DNA from: Taurinivorans muris
GTDB lineage: Bacteria; Desulfobacterota; Desulfovibrionia; Desulfovibrionales; Desulfovibrionaceae
DNA length: 64,000 nt
Direction: 5' to 3'
Assembly (NCBI RefSeq): GCF_025232395.1
Contig: NZ_CP065938.1
Coordinates: forward strand, 558,001 to 622,000
The translations under genes and the position numbers were made by a program. The notes beneath the pieces are model-generated. The model saw nothing but the letters and a program-made list of their open reading frames with translations, ran no database searches and was not told the origin of the DNA. Within the stretch, counting starts at the first letter, position 1, and each line of letters begins with the position of its first letter. This document shows, in pieces, positions 46,559 through 55,765 of this stretch.

Positions 46559-47374
46559 ATGGCAACTGTAAAAGCGCTTGTTTTAACCGGGTATGGCACA
46601 AATTCACATAAGGAAACCGCATATGCCGTCCGTCAGGCCGGTGCCGGTGAAGCGGATATCGTACATTTTTCAGATATTGTTTCCGGTGCGGTAAAATTAA
46701 ACGATTATCAATTTCTTCTTTTTCCCGGTGGCTTTTTAGACGGCGACGATTTAGGCGCAGCACATGCCGCCGCCCAACGCTGGCTTTATTTAAAAGACAG
46801 CGAAGAAAAACCGCTTCTTGAGCATTTAAACAAATTCCTTGATGACGGCAAATTAATTATGGGAATTTGCAACGGATTTCAATTGCTTGTCAAACTCGGA
46901 ATTTTGCCCTGCCTTGACAATAAACGTTTTGAACGCCAAGTTTCCTTAACCCATAATCTTTCCGCCCGCTATGAAGACAGATGGGTGGAATTAAAAGCCA
47001 ATCCCAAAAGCCCCTGCATTTTCACACAAGGAATTGATTTGCTGCAAGTTCCGGTTCGCCATGGTGAGGGAAGAATTGTCACGCCTGATGAAGCAACCCT
47101 CGACCGTTTGGAACAAGAGAATTTGATTTGCCTGCAATATACAAATCCCAATACAAGTGAAATTACGCAAGAATATCCTTACAATCCGAACGGTTCACCT
47201 AAAGCGATCGCCGGTCTGACAGACCCCACAGGACGTGTTCTCGGACTCATGCCGCATCCCGAAGCGTTCAACCATAGCACGAACCACCCTCATTGGGCGA
47301 ACAGCAACGATAAAAAAACAAGGACGTTGGGAACGGTTATTTTTGAAAACGCAATCAATTATCTAAAAAAATAA
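46559..47374 (+). CDS. purQ: phosphoribosylformylglycinamidine synthase subunit PurQ
   Basis: 271 residues, a class I glutamine amidotransferase: VLTGYGTNSHKETAYAVRQAG, FLLFPGGFLDGDDLGAA (oxyanion region), GICNGFQLLVKLG (catalytic Cys) and GLMPHPEAFNHS (His-Glu). The length and the FERQVSLTHN and AVRHGEGR-like segments match the PurQ/PurL C-terminal type. It supplies ammonia to PurL in purine synthesis. GGAG stands before the ATG. A strong terminator follows. Confidence 0.88.
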   Translation: MATVKALVLTGYGTNSHKETAYAVRQAGAGEADIVHFSDIVSGAVKLNDYQFLLFPGGFLDGDDLGAAHAAAQRWLYLKDSEEKPLLEHLNKFLDDGKLIMGICNGFQLLVKLGILPCLDNKRFERQVSLTHNLSARYEDRWVELKANPKSPCIFTQGIDLLQVPVRHGEGRIVTPDEATLDRLEQENLICLQYTNPNTSEITQEYPYNPNGSPKAIAGLTDPTGRVLGLMPHPEAFNHSTNHPHWANSNDKKTRTLGTVIFENAINYLKK

Positions 47375-47476
47375 TATTTTCTTAAAAAATGTTATGAAGT
47401 TATTTGATATACTTTGATATACGTAGAAATATTCCTGACATATTCATAATCATAACATCGAACAAAAAAGACAAGC

Positions 47477-47507
47477 AAAAAGTCCCTCGCACCATGAGGG
47501 ACTTTTT
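47477..47507. terminator. bidirectional intrinsic terminator
   Basis: AAAAAGTCCCTC, seven-base loop, GAGGGACTTTTT; it separates purQ (+) from the convergent AI-2E-type gene (-). Confidence 0.9.
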
Positions 47508-47530
47508 GTTTGTCCGCTTTTCATGTTTTT

Positions 47531-48598
47531 TTAATTTTCATTCTCACTTTCATCTGTATCGTCATAATTAAATTCCAGAGAAAAAATTTCCCAACTGGCG
47601 ATAAACAGCGTCGCAATAAGCGGCCCGACAACAAAACCGTTCATGCCATATATGACAAAACCTCCCAAAGTGGATAACAATATAAGATAATCCGGCAGCT
47701 TCGTATCACGCCCGACTAAAACAGGACGTAAAATATTATCCATCAACCCAATAACGACAGCGCCGAAAAAGAGCAGGATAAAACCTTTTAAAACCGCGCC
47801 CACGGCAAAGAAATAAATGCAGACGGGAAGCCAGACAATACTGGCTCCGACCATGGGAATAAGGGAAAACAAGGTCATAACGACCCCCCACAGCAAGGCG
47901 GAACTCACCCCTAAAAAATAAAAAACAAGCCCGCCCAGCGTTCCCTGCACAATAGCAACAATCAAACTTCCCTTGATAGTCGCACGTGTCACTTCGGTAA
48001 ACTTTGCAAAAAACAGCTGTTCTCGCTTATAGCCGAGAGGCAATGCTTTATGCAGTTTCATGACAAGCATTTTGCTGTCGCGCATTATGTAAAATGCAAC
48101 ATAAAGCATAATGGCAACCTGCATGATGAAAGAAAGCGTTCCTTGTCCGAGATGTACTGTTTGCTGAGCGACAAAACCGCTTACTCTTAAAGCGAATGAA
48201 CTGATTTTTTCTTTTACCTGCGCAGGGTCGAGATTTAATTGATTAAAAATATCCTGTATGAAAGGATACGCCTTTTGAATTTCATCAAAATAATAGGCAG
48301 GATTAATTGTGCCGGAACTCAATGAAGCATAAATTTTAACGCATTCCGCTATTACGGAACTGATAATGAACAAAAACGGCAAGACAACAATCATGGTGCA
48401 GCAAAACAATGTGCACAATGTGGCGGTGTTTTTCCATTTAATATGGCGGCTGAAAAAATTTTGCACGGGAGCGAAAACAATAGCCAAAGCGACAGCCCAA
48501 AAAATCGCTCCCAAAAAAGGCATTAACAGGGCGAAAAAAAGCAAACTTACAAAAATAAGGAAAACTAAAAATGAACGGAACTCGAAAACACGCTGCAT
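47531..48598 (-). CDS. AI-2E family transporter (PerM/YdiK type)
   Basis: 355 residues. About seven or eight membrane segments with the central soluble helical loop (residues about 95-150) characteristic of the family, and the conserved FSLIPMVGASIVWLP and MDNILRPVLVGRDTKLPDYLILLSTLGG segments. Members export signals, glycolate-type metabolites or act as Na+/H+ exchangers; the substrate here is unknown despite the family name. The ferredoxin gene is 35 bases upstream on the same strand. Confidence 0.87.
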   Translation of the reverse strand: MQRVFEFRSFLVFLIFVSLLFFALLMPFLGAIFWAVALAIVFAPVQNFFSRHIKWKNTATLCTLFCCTMIVVLPFLFIISSVIAECVKIYASLSSGTINPAYYFDEIQKAYPFIQDIFNQLNLDPAQVKEKISSFALRVSGFVAQQTVHLGQGTLSFIMQVAIMLYVAFYIMRDSKMLVMKLHKALPLGYKREQLFFAKFTEVTRATIKGSLIVAIVQGTLGGLVFYFLGVSSALLWGVVMTLFSLIPMVGASIVWLPVCIYFFAVGAVLKGFILLFFGAVVIGLMDNILRPVLVGRDTKLPDYLILLSTLGGFVIYGMNGFVVGPLIATLFIASWEIFSLEFNYDDTDESENEN

Positions 48599-48633
48599 AA
48601 TGATTTCAGTACGACCTCGATTTATGGAATGTT

Positions 48634-49305
48634 TTACAAAATATTTCCTTCAAGAGAAATTGTTTTTACAATTAAAGAAGTATCTGCTCCGCTAAGCTCC
48701 AGTGCGTTTTTGAGCATGGTTTCCAATTTGGAACAGCAAGGGACAGCCATTTTTACAAGCAAAATGCTTTCGACTGAATTTATTTTTAAAATTTCAGCCA
48801 GTTTTTCAGTATAATCTTCAACCGCAAATTTTGGACAGCCAATCAGCGTTATTCTTCCTTGGATAAATTCGCTGTGAAAATTTCCATACGCAAACGCTGT
48901 GCAGTCTGCGGCAATCAACAAATCAGCTTCTTTTAAAAATTCGGAATTTGAATTGACAAGGCTGATTTTCAAAGGCCATTGCGATAATTTCGAATGAATT
49001 TGTGACGGGTTCAAAATCTTATTTTTTAATTCACTTATGGTATTGCCCGGAGAATTGCCGTTTTTTTGATTTTTAAAGTGCGAAAACAAAATCGCTTCAT
49101 TAAACGGCAAGGCTTCCCTCTCGATAAAGCTTATCGCCCCCATCGGACACACCGGCAAACAACTGCCGAGTCCGTCACAATAATCGTCGCGGACGAGCTT
49201 CGCCTTTCCATTTTCAAGAACAAGCGCTCCCTCGTGGCAGGCATTTATGCAAAGCCCGCATCCGTTGCATTTGTTTTCATTGATTTCTATTATTTGCCTT
49301 TTCAT
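48634..49305 (-). CDS. ferredoxin-like [4Fe-4S] protein with extra domain
   Basis: 223 residues. N-terminal two-cluster ferredoxin fold: first motif C13-x2-C16-x2-C19-x3-C23 (CNGCGLCINACHEG), second motif C43-x5-C49-x3-CP (CDGLGSCLPVCPMG), in which the second Cys is Leu46. The C-terminal part (about 90-223) is alpha/beta, with Cys in AADCTAFAYGNF, LIGCPKFAVEDY and VPCCSKLE, conserved-looking positions that might bind another cofactor. GGAGAAGCT precedes the ATG. Electron partner unknown. Confidence 0.75.
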   Translation of the reverse strand: MKRQIIEINENKCNGCGLCINACHEGALVLENGKAKLVRDDYCDGLGSCLPVCPMGAISFIEREALPFNEAILFSHFKNQKNGNSPGNTISELKNKILNPSQIHSKLSQWPLKISLVNSNSEFLKEADLLIAADCTAFAYGNFHSEFIQGRITLIGCPKFAVEDYTEKLAEILKINSVESILLVKMAVPCCSKLETMLKNALELSGADTSLIVKTISLEGNIL

Positions 49306-49409
49306 AGCTTCTCCGATTTTAAAAAAATTTCATAGTTGCAAAAAAATACATTTGACTATACTTCCGTTTTATGAAAAAAAACAAAAATATTTATCGAAAC
49401 TAACAGCAT

Positions 49410-49459
49410 ATGCTTTACCCGACAACGAACAACAAAATCACGCGTTGAGGGGAAAGCAT
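49410..49459 (+). promoter_or_regulatory. long hairpin in the leader of the small membrane protein gene
   Basis: ATGCTTTACCC pairs with GGGGAAAGCAT (one mismatch), and inside it CAACG pairs with CGTTG: a 15-pair stem with a 15-base loop. It ends about 38 bases before the ATG at 49498 and has no T run, so a leader regulatory element or processing site is more likely than a terminator. Confidence 0.45.
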
Positions 49460-49497
49460 ACCTTAAAAACATAACCGATGATATAAAAAAGGTCAAC

Positions 49498-49689
49498 ATG
49501 GAAAACTTAATGCTTTTCTTCATTATTCTTGCGGTCTCAAGCACTTTTATCGCATTATGCAGCCTTATTGCGCCGCGCTGCACAGCTTTTTTCATGAAAA
49601 AACCGACAACAGGCAAAGCCCTTGCATTTTGGTTTGTCCTTTCTTTAATAAGCAGCTGCATGGTCGCTTATCTGCGTACGCAAGTATAA
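49498..49689 (+). CDS. small membrane protein, 63 aa
   Basis: Two hydrophobic segments (about 4-26 and 41-59) joined by a short basic loop (FMKKPTTGK). AAGG lies before the ATG. It is followed after 2 bases by the DUF457 gene, which favours translational coupling. Family unknown. Confidence 0.5.
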   Translation: MENLMLFFIILAVSSTFIALCSLIAPRCTAFFMKKPTTGKALAFWFVLSLISSCMVAYLRTQV

Positions 49690-49691
49690 GA

Positions 49692-50198
49692 ATGAAATGG
49701 TTTTCGCACAGAATTTTCGCCGTCGGCGTAGCTGCAATGTGCAAATTCGACATATCGGGAATAGCCTCGTGTTTTTTAGGCTCGACAATTCCGGACAGTA
49801 TTGATTTTTTTCTGACAAAACTTGGTTTCAGCTTCAATAAAATCCATAGGAAACACAGCCATGCATGGATATGGTATGCTGTTTCTCTGCTTCTTGTTTA
49901 TGCGGTCATCATCCCCCGCATGCAAAAGGACTTTCAGGAATTAATGGAATACGAAGAGATTATCCCCGCCTTCTTCATAGGGATTTTTTCACATATTTTT
50001 CTTGATATGTTAACCGTGAAAGGAGTTCCGCGTTTTATCAATCCCGACAAGAAATTCGCCGTGAAGCTTGTCCGGACCAATACCTATTCGGAATATATTT
50101 TCATTTTTACGTTTTTTGTCACGGCATGTTTCTATTTATATTTAACCGAAAATCAGTATCTTACCGTATTTATTGATTTTGTTTATAACCAACTGTAA
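49692..50198 (+). CDS. membrane-bound metal-dependent hydrolase, DUF457/YdjM family
   Basis: 168 residues from ATG 49692; a longer frame runs back over the previous gene in another phase and is rejected. Family motifs: GSTIPDSIDFF, the HRKHSHAW repeat of the HRx2THS type, and GIFSHIFLDMLTVKGV with the His/Asp ligands. Four membrane segments. In E. coli YdjM is LexA-regulated; no LexA box was seen here. Substrate unknown. Confidence 0.78.
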   Translation: MKWFSHRIFAVGVAAMCKFDISGIASCFLGSTIPDSIDFFLTKLGFSFNKIHRKHSHAWIWYAVSLLLVYAVIIPRMQKDFQELMEYEEIIPAFFIGIFSHIFLDMLTVKGVPRFINPDKKFAVKLVRTNTYSEYIFIFTFFVTACFYLYLTENQYLTVFIDFVYNQL

Positions 50199-50204
50199 AA
50201 AGAT

Positions 50205-51182
50205 TTATTTTTTCGTCATCCTGTGAACCCGATAACGCAAAGCGACAATTTCCAAAAATTGTGCCAAATCCTCACTGATCACACGCATAATGATTTTAAA
50301 ATCGGTGTCGAATTCTTTGGGACTTGCTGAAGCTAAACATAATACCGCCGCAATATTTTTTTCAACGCGGACAGGAATGCAGACCGTGGCGGAAAAAAGC
50401 GGCAATCCGTCATTTTTTGAATACAAAGGCAAACTGCGGTTATTTTCTTTTCCGTCGTTTTGAATCATTTCTTCATTTTTATACACCCAGCCCACAAGTC
50501 CGCCGCCGAAGCCGAATTCCTTATTCATTGTAATCGCAGGAAACTCCCCGTCTATATAATAATGGTCCTTTTTATCGGACAAAGAGGTAAAAGCGACATA
50601 TTCAAAGCCCAAGGAAGAAGACAGCAGCTGCAAAAGCTTTCTTAAATACGGCGACCAGCCGTTATAATTTTTTTTCAAATCGGCAAGCTGTTCCAACAGC
50701 TGAAAATAATCTTCAGCCGTATGGATTTGCATGCTGTTGTTAACAATCGTAAAAAGCTGAGGTAAAATCTTTCCGTACAAATCCAGCAGTTTTTGCTGGT
50801 TTTCGGAAAAAAAATTCGCTTTTTTGCTGTCCAGGCACAAAGCGCCGTTTCCTGCGATGAACGTTCCCATGAAAGAATGAATGGAATCTTCGGTATCATC
50901 AAGATAATATCCTAAATTCGCCTGATTTTCTTCAGGAATTTGATATAATAAAGGCTGTTTGTTTTTTAAAATCCACCCCACCAAACCTTTTCCTTGAGCA
51001 AGCTGCGCGTTCTGATTTACGGACTTGTCGCTCATACTGAAAAAAGAAACCAATTTCGCCGCGCTGTTTTCGCTTTCGGGCATGAACAACAAAACAGAAT
51101 GCGCGTCGAACGTGCTTGCGATCAACGCTAAAAAATTATCAAAAATACCGCTTTTATCAAAAAAAATATTTGTATTTTCCAT
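50205..51182 (-). CDS. tandem GAF-domain protein
   Basis: 325 residues from ATG 51182 (AAAGG eight bases upstream), no membrane segment. Two GAF-like domains: about 10-150 (GKGLVGWILKNKQPLLY) and about 180-325 (GFGGGLVGWVYKNEEMI, FSATVCIPVRVEKNIAAVLCLAS). The repeated GLVGW and K-N signatures show internal duplication. No output domain is present, so it may sense a ligand and act on a partner protein. The gene stands alone between convergent and divergent neighbours. Confidence 0.72.
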   Translation of the reverse strand: MENTNIFFDKSGIFDNFLALIASTFDAHSVLLFMPESENSAAKLVSFFSMSDKSVNQNAQLAQGKGLVGWILKNKQPLLYQIPEENQANLGYYLDDTEDSIHSFMGTFIAGNGALCLDSKKANFFSENQQKLLDLYGKILPQLFTIVNNSMQIHTAEDYFQLLEQLADLKKNYNGWSPYLRKLLQLLSSSLGFEYVAFTSLSDKKDHYYIDGEFPAITMNKEFGFGGGLVGWVYKNEEMIQNDGKENNRSLPLYSKNDGLPLFSATVCIPVRVEKNIAAVLCLASASPKEFDTDFKIIMRVISEDLAQFLEIVALRYRVHRMTKK

Positions 51183-51340
51183 ATGGACAACCTTTCTCCC
51201 GTTCATTACGATATAGCAAGAAACGCCTTGGTTAATCAATAGAAAAACACTAAAAAAAATTCATTTTTCAAGAAATTTTGACTGGATAAATTTGCAAAAT
51301 TGCGATATTATGAAGTCAGGAATTTTCAAGGATAATACGA

Positions 51341-53068
51341 ATGAAACAATATACCGAAGCTTTTTCTCAATCTAAATGGAAATTTGACAATCAGCCGGAT
51401 TCCTTTAATTTCATTTCTATTACCACCCTTGCAGATCTCAAAGAATACCTTGATTTTGTCCATATCCGCGAAACGCTGCTCAAACCGTTTTTTGAAAATA
51501 AGAATTATCCGCTTATCGACATGCGGTCCTTATTGCCCTCTTTTGAATCCGACAGTTACGAATACCATAATTTGCCCGGATTTTCCATGCTTGTGCTCGA
51601 CAGGGAACTTTCTTCCTTTCAAGAAGTTTTCCAGTATGATTCCCTGCACCCTATTTCCGAATTTCTATCGTTTTCAAAAGGTCCGTGCTGTCCTTTGGAA
51701 AGTTATGTCACGCAAAAAAACAACCATACCATGCTTGCGAGAATGCCCCGCAATCTGCACGATGAATTTAAAAAACGCTTTCAACGCCAAGACATCACGG
51801 TTTTGGAGCTCTACCCGTATCTTTTGCCCTATCTTATTGAAATGGACAGAGCGCACGTAATCAGCAAAAGTTTTTACGGACATTACCAACTTTCCGGAAT
51901 ATTCGCCTCTTTTCCGTCCGATATGAACGGCGAGATTAAGCGCTTCGGTCTTCGTATCGGCAAATTTCAAATGGGCAACGATCAATTGTACCAACGTAAC
52001 AGAAATTTCGTCATGCAATATTTAATGGAACTTTACGGATTTCCCATTGCCTCGGAGCGAAGAACTTCGGCTGCCCTTTTTTCAAGACGTTTGCATAAGA
52101 CAGGAGAAAATTTCCTTATCCGCGTTCTCGGTCAATCAGACAGAGTTATCACAACGATTTGGAACAACCACCAACATATACGGTATCCGGCTGTCGATAA
52201 AATCACCCTTGTGAGCATCGATAAGGAGCAAACGGATTTAATCAATGAAATCAAAGAACAAAACGCTTTTGTGGATGAAAAAAGACGTGTGGTCATCCTG
52301 CGCGTGCACTATAAGCAGCACGCTTTCAACAAAGGAAACATCAGGCAGGACAGAGCCTTGTCCATCATGTCCCATGAAATCACCCATCCGCTGACAGGCA
52401 AAGCCATTACCAATATCAATGTTCTCCGTGACACAACCAATCTCATCATCCGCCTGAACGATATCATACGGGGCGAATATTACGGCACCGTCCTTTACAA
52501 GAAAACAGAGCTTATTGAAAATACCGACACGGAAGAAAAACGCTTAAAATTTCTGTTCACATGGCTGTCCAAACATCAAAGGAGAATTATCGGTTACAGC
52601 GATGAATTTTTCCTTGATTTGAGCAAAATCATCGAAGCTTATTTTGTAAAACTCCATGAAGAAGATACGCTTGATCTGCATGAGCTCATACAGGAAAATC
52701 TCAATAAATTCAGCTTCATCGTACAGGCAAGAAAAGTCAGGGTTTTAGAGGAAATCCGTTCCAGAAAATACAAGGACAAACAGCTCAGCTATGAGCAAAT
52801 GCTTGTTGAAGCCGTCGCCATTGCAAAAGAACTGCGTTTCGAAAGCATACATTATTTTGATACGATAGCTGAAAGCACGCTTTATGAAATCAACAAAATT
52901 CTGAATAACCGCTACCTGCTGAAACATTACATAGAAAAACCGGACAGCCAGCTGACGGCTAAAGGTCTTGAAATCAAAAAAAATTACAGCAAACTCATCA
53001 CTGTGAAAGACGAGATTGCCGGCATCCAAAAATCACATACGAAAGATACTCTTTACAACGGATTTTAA
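51341..53068 (+). CDS. conserved hypothetical protein, 575 aa
   Basis: Soluble and mostly helical with no signal peptide. Segments such as RRVVILRVHYKQHAFNKGN, MSHEITHPLTGKAITNINVL (an HEITH sequence that recalls, but is not surrounded like, a zinc protease site) and a long C-terminal helical part stand out. I do not recognise a family. It begins a run of closely spaced + genes (rsmE, rarA, plsC, rsmG). Translation starts at ATG 51341, 110 bases from the divergent GAF gene. Confidence 0.65.
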   Translation: MKQYTEAFSQSKWKFDNQPDSFNFISITTLADLKEYLDFVHIRETLLKPFFENKNYPLIDMRSLLPSFESDSYEYHNLPGFSMLVLDRELSSFQEVFQYDSLHPISEFLSFSKGPCCPLESYVTQKNNHTMLARMPRNLHDEFKKRFQRQDITVLELYPYLLPYLIEMDRAHVISKSFYGHYQLSGIFASFPSDMNGEIKRFGLRIGKFQMGNDQLYQRNRNFVMQYLMELYGFPIASERRTSAALFSRRLHKTGENFLIRVLGQSDRVITTIWNNHQHIRYPAVDKITLVSIDKEQTDLINEIKEQNAFVDEKRRVVILRVHYKQHAFNKGNIRQDRALSIMSHEITHPLTGKAITNINVLRDTTNLIIRLNDIIRGEYYGTVLYKKTELIENTDTEEKRLKFLFTWLSKHQRRIIGYSDEFFLDLSKIIEAYFVKLHEEDTLDLHELIQENLNKFSFIVQARKVRVLEEIRSRKYKDKQLSYEQMLVEAVAIAKELRFESIHYFDTIAESTLYEINKILNNRYLLKHYIEKPDSQLTAKGLEIKKNYSKLITVKDEIAGIQKSHTKDTLYNGF

Positions 53069-53069
53069 T

Positions 53070-53795
53070 ATGCATACGTTTTATTTGGAACCTGAAAATT
53101 GGCATACACTGACACTGACCGGAAACGAGTTTCACCACTTATCCAAAGTGCTGCGTTTGAAAGCGGGCGAAGAAATCAGTTTGCTTGACGGAAGAGGCAA
53201 AGAAGCGATTTGCCGGATTTCAGGCATAGACAAAAAAGAAGCGAAACTCACATTGCTTGCGGAAAAAATGTACCCGGAAGAACAATCGAGAATAACGCTC
53301 GCTCTCGGTTGGGGCAAAGCCGCAAGAAGAGGATTCATTCTTGAAAAATGCGTTGAACTGGAAGCCCATGCCCTATGGTTTTGGCAAGCGGAACGCAGCC
53401 AATTCCCTGTGCCGAAAGACATGAAAAACTCATGGCAGGAACAGCTCATTGCAGGCGCGAAACAATGCAAAAACCCCTATCTTCCCGAAATTTCCGCTCT
53501 TTCCAAAGGGGTGAAAGAACTTATTGAAAAATCGAAAGACTTTGAGCATAAACAATTATTAGTGGAAAGCGATTATCAGCACGAAGCTTTTTTGGCTGAA
53601 AAAGATTTGGGATTGAAAGGCGATACCCTTTGCGTTATCGGCCCGGAAGGCGGATTCAGCCCGAAAGAAGTTGAATTGCTTGTCGACGCGGGCTTTAAAA
53701 CATATACGATCGGTAATAGGATTTTACGATGGGAAACAGCGGCAGTCATGGTGCTTGGACTTCACTGGTGGAACAAACAGCAAAAGAAACAATGA
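53070..53795 (+). CDS. rsmE: 16S rRNA (uracil(1498)-N(3))-methyltransferase
   Basis: 241 residues from ATG 53070. N-terminal PUA-like part (GNEFHHLSKVLRLKAGEEISLLDG), and a SPOUT knot at the C-terminus: VIGPEGGFSPKEVELLVDAGF and IGNRILRWETAAVMVLGLH. It methylates U1498 in the decoding region of 16S rRNA. Its stop overlaps the rarA start by four bases. Confidence 0.94.
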   Translation: MHTFYLEPENWHTLTLTGNEFHHLSKVLRLKAGEEISLLDGRGKEAICRISGIDKKEAKLTLLAEKMYPEEQSRITLALGWGKAARRGFILEKCVELEAHALWFWQAERSQFPVPKDMKNSWQEQLIAGAKQCKNPYLPEISALSKGVKELIEKSKDFEHKQLLVESDYQHEAFLAEKDLGLKGDTLCVIGPEGGFSPKEVELLVDAGFKTYTIGNRILRWETAAVMVLGLHWWNKQQKKQ

Positions 53796-54991
53796 AGCCA
53801 CTTCCGGAAGAATTGCGCCCCCTTGATTTAAAAGACTACGTCGGACAGGAACACCTTTCCGACCAGCTCCAAACGCTTTTCAATTCTCCGCGGCTGCCCA
53901 GCCTTTTGCTTTTCGGACCTCCGGGCTGCGGAAAATCTTCTCTCGCGCTCATTTTAGCCCATCAGCACTCAAAGCATATTCTGCGCCTCAGCGCCCCGGA
54001 AGTCGGTTTGCAGCAGCTCAGAAAACAAATACAGGGCATTGACATCCTCATTCTTGATGAAGTGCACAGATTTTCCAAGGCGCAGCAGGACTTTTTCCTG
54101 CCCATTTTGGAAAGCGGAGAAATCACCCTTATTGCGACAACAACGGAAAATCCCTCTTTTTCCGTGACAAGGCAGCTTTTATCACGCCTGCACGTTTTAA
54201 AACTTAATCCGTTACATAAAGAAAACCTCAAAAAACTTGCATTATCAGCATGTGAAAGAAAAAATATATCCATTGAAGAAAATCTTATCGACTTTCTCTG
54301 TTCCGCATGCCACGGCGATGCAAGAACATTGTTCAATCTTCTTGAATATGTTTTTTCCCTGCCTAAAGAAAAACAAAACCTAGAACAAGCCCAAAAAGCT
54401 TTGCCTAAAATTATCGCAAGGCACGACAAAAATGGGGACAGCCATTACGAACTCGCTTCCGCACTCATAAAATCCATTCGGGGCAGTGACCCGAACGCGG
54501 CACTGTATTATTTGGCTTGCCTTATTGAGGGAGGCGAAGACCCGCGTTTTATTTGCAGAAGGCTCATCATCTCCGCATCCGAAGATATCGGCTTAGCCGA
54601 CCCGAAAGCGTTGGGGTACGCGGTTGCATGCCAGCAAGCCGTCGAGTTTATCGGAATGCCCGAAGGTGTCATCCCCCTTTCGCAAACCGTTGTCTATTTG
54701 GCGTTGGCTCCCAAAAGCAACAGCACCTATACGGCTTTTCATAACGTGACACGGGAAATCCATAAAAACGGCATGCACCCTGTCCCCTTGCATTTAAGAA
54801 ACGCTTCCACTAAACTGCAAAAGGAATGGGGATATAAAAAAGGCTATCTCTATCCCCATGATGCCCCGAACGGCTATATTGAACAACAGTATCTTCCCGA
54901 AGAAACAAAAAGCAAGGAATTTTATTTTCCGAAACAAAACGGAGAAGAAAAAAATCTTTATTTCAACTGGAAACGTATAACGAAAAAATAG
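53792..54991 (+). CDS. rarA: replication-associated recombination protein RarA (MgsA)
   Basis: 399 residues from ATG 53792, overlapping rsmE (ATGA). AAA+ ATPase: LRPLDLKDYVGQEHL, Walker A GPPGCGKSS, Walker B ILILDEVHRF, sensor ATTTENPSF, C-terminal tetramerisation and DNA-binding part with SIRGSDPNAALYYLACLIEGGEDP and SASEDIGLADP. It acts at stalled replication forks. Confidence 0.95.
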   Translation: MKPLPEELRPLDLKDYVGQEHLSDQLQTLFNSPRLPSLLLFGPPGCGKSSLALILAHQHSKHILRLSAPEVGLQQLRKQIQGIDILILDEVHRFSKAQQDFFLPILESGEITLIATTTENPSFSVTRQLLSRLHVLKLNPLHKENLKKLALSACERKNISIEENLIDFLCSACHGDARTLFNLLEYVFSLPKEKQNLEQAQKALPKIIARHDKNGDSHYELASALIKSIRGSDPNAALYYLACLIEGGEDPRFICRRLIISASEDIGLADPKALGYAVACQQAVEFIGMPEGVIPLSQTVVYLALAPKSNSTYTAFHNVTREIHKNGMHPVPLHLRNASTKLQKEWGYKKGYLYPHDAPNGYIEQQYLPEETKSKEFYFPKQNGEEKNLYFNWKRITKK

Positions 54992-55000
54992 GACTTTTCT

Positions 55001-55762
55001 ATGGAAATGATTTACCATTACGCACAAAATTACCGTTCTGAAAACAAAAAACGCCCTTTTGCCACGCCTATTTTTTATGCGAAATTATTTAAAATAGTTT
55101 ACGACGCTTCGCGTGTCGCCCTGAAAGGCGAATACTCCGATGAACGCTGGGTTTATGACAGTTTTCTTGTCGGTCAGGCTATGGAATCGGTCGGTGCGGA
55201 CATTGTCATCGAAGGGCATGAAAACATTAAAAAACTTGACAGACCATGTGTTTTTGTCGCAAATCACATGAGCACGCTGGAAACCTTTTTTCTTCCAAGC
55301 ATAATCCAGCCCGTTTGCAATCATACTTTTGTCGTTAAGGAATCCCTTTTGAACTATCCTTTGCTCGGACCGGTTTTAAGCGCTGAAAAGCCTATTACCG
55401 TCACAAGAACGAATGCCCGTCAGGATTTAATGACGGTGCTTGAAAAAGGACAAGAAAAACTGGCGAACGGCGAATCAATTATCATCTTCGCTCAAGGCAC
55501 GCGCAAACCGGACGTGAAAGCGGAAGATTTCAGTTCGCTTGGAGTGAAATTAGCGAAAAAAGCCAATGCTCCCGTTATCCCTATCGCCCTCAAGACAAAT
55601 GCATGGGGAACAAGCCCCGTCACAAAAGATTTCGGCACTATCAATCCTGATATTCCAATTCGCATTTCATTTGGCGAACCCTTTGAAATCATAAGCAATA
55701 ATGGAAAAGAAGAACATCAAAAATGTCTTGATTTCATCATTAATACCTATAACTCATTTTAA
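55001..55762 (+). CDS. plsC: 1-acyl-sn-glycerol-3-phosphate acyltransferase-like protein
   Basis: 253 residues with one possible membrane-facing N-terminal helix. PlsC fold: the block I motif is NHMSTLE (H89 to E94), giving HX4E instead of HX4D; block III reads FAQGTRKP (163-170) with Gln for the usual Glu; then VPVIPIAL-like APVIPIALKT. The two substitutions occur at catalytic or substrate-binding positions, so it may be a divergent acyltransferase with another acceptor. It lies between rarA and rsmG on one strand. Confidence 0.75.
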   Translation: MEMIYHYAQNYRSENKKRPFATPIFYAKLFKIVYDASRVALKGEYSDERWVYDSFLVGQAMESVGADIVIEGHENIKKLDRPCVFVANHMSTLETFFLPSIIQPVCNHTFVVKESLLNYPLLGPVLSAEKPITVTRTNARQDLMTVLEKGQEKLANGESIIIFAQGTRKPDVKAEDFSSLGVKLAKKANAPVIPIALKTNAWGTSPVTKDFGTINPDIPIRISFGEPFEIISNNGKEEHQKCLDFIINTYNSF

Positions 55763-55765
55763 TAT

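Noticed and set aside
46275-46571. 98-codon + frame between pyrG and purQ
   Set aside because: Half of it is antisense to the pyrG start and the rest is low-complexity Lys/Phe coding; no ribosome site.
49557-49691. Longer N-terminus for the DUF457 protein
   Set aside because: It would overlap the 63-residue gene out of phase and adds a non-family Cys/His-rich stretch; ATG 49692 gives a normal family start.
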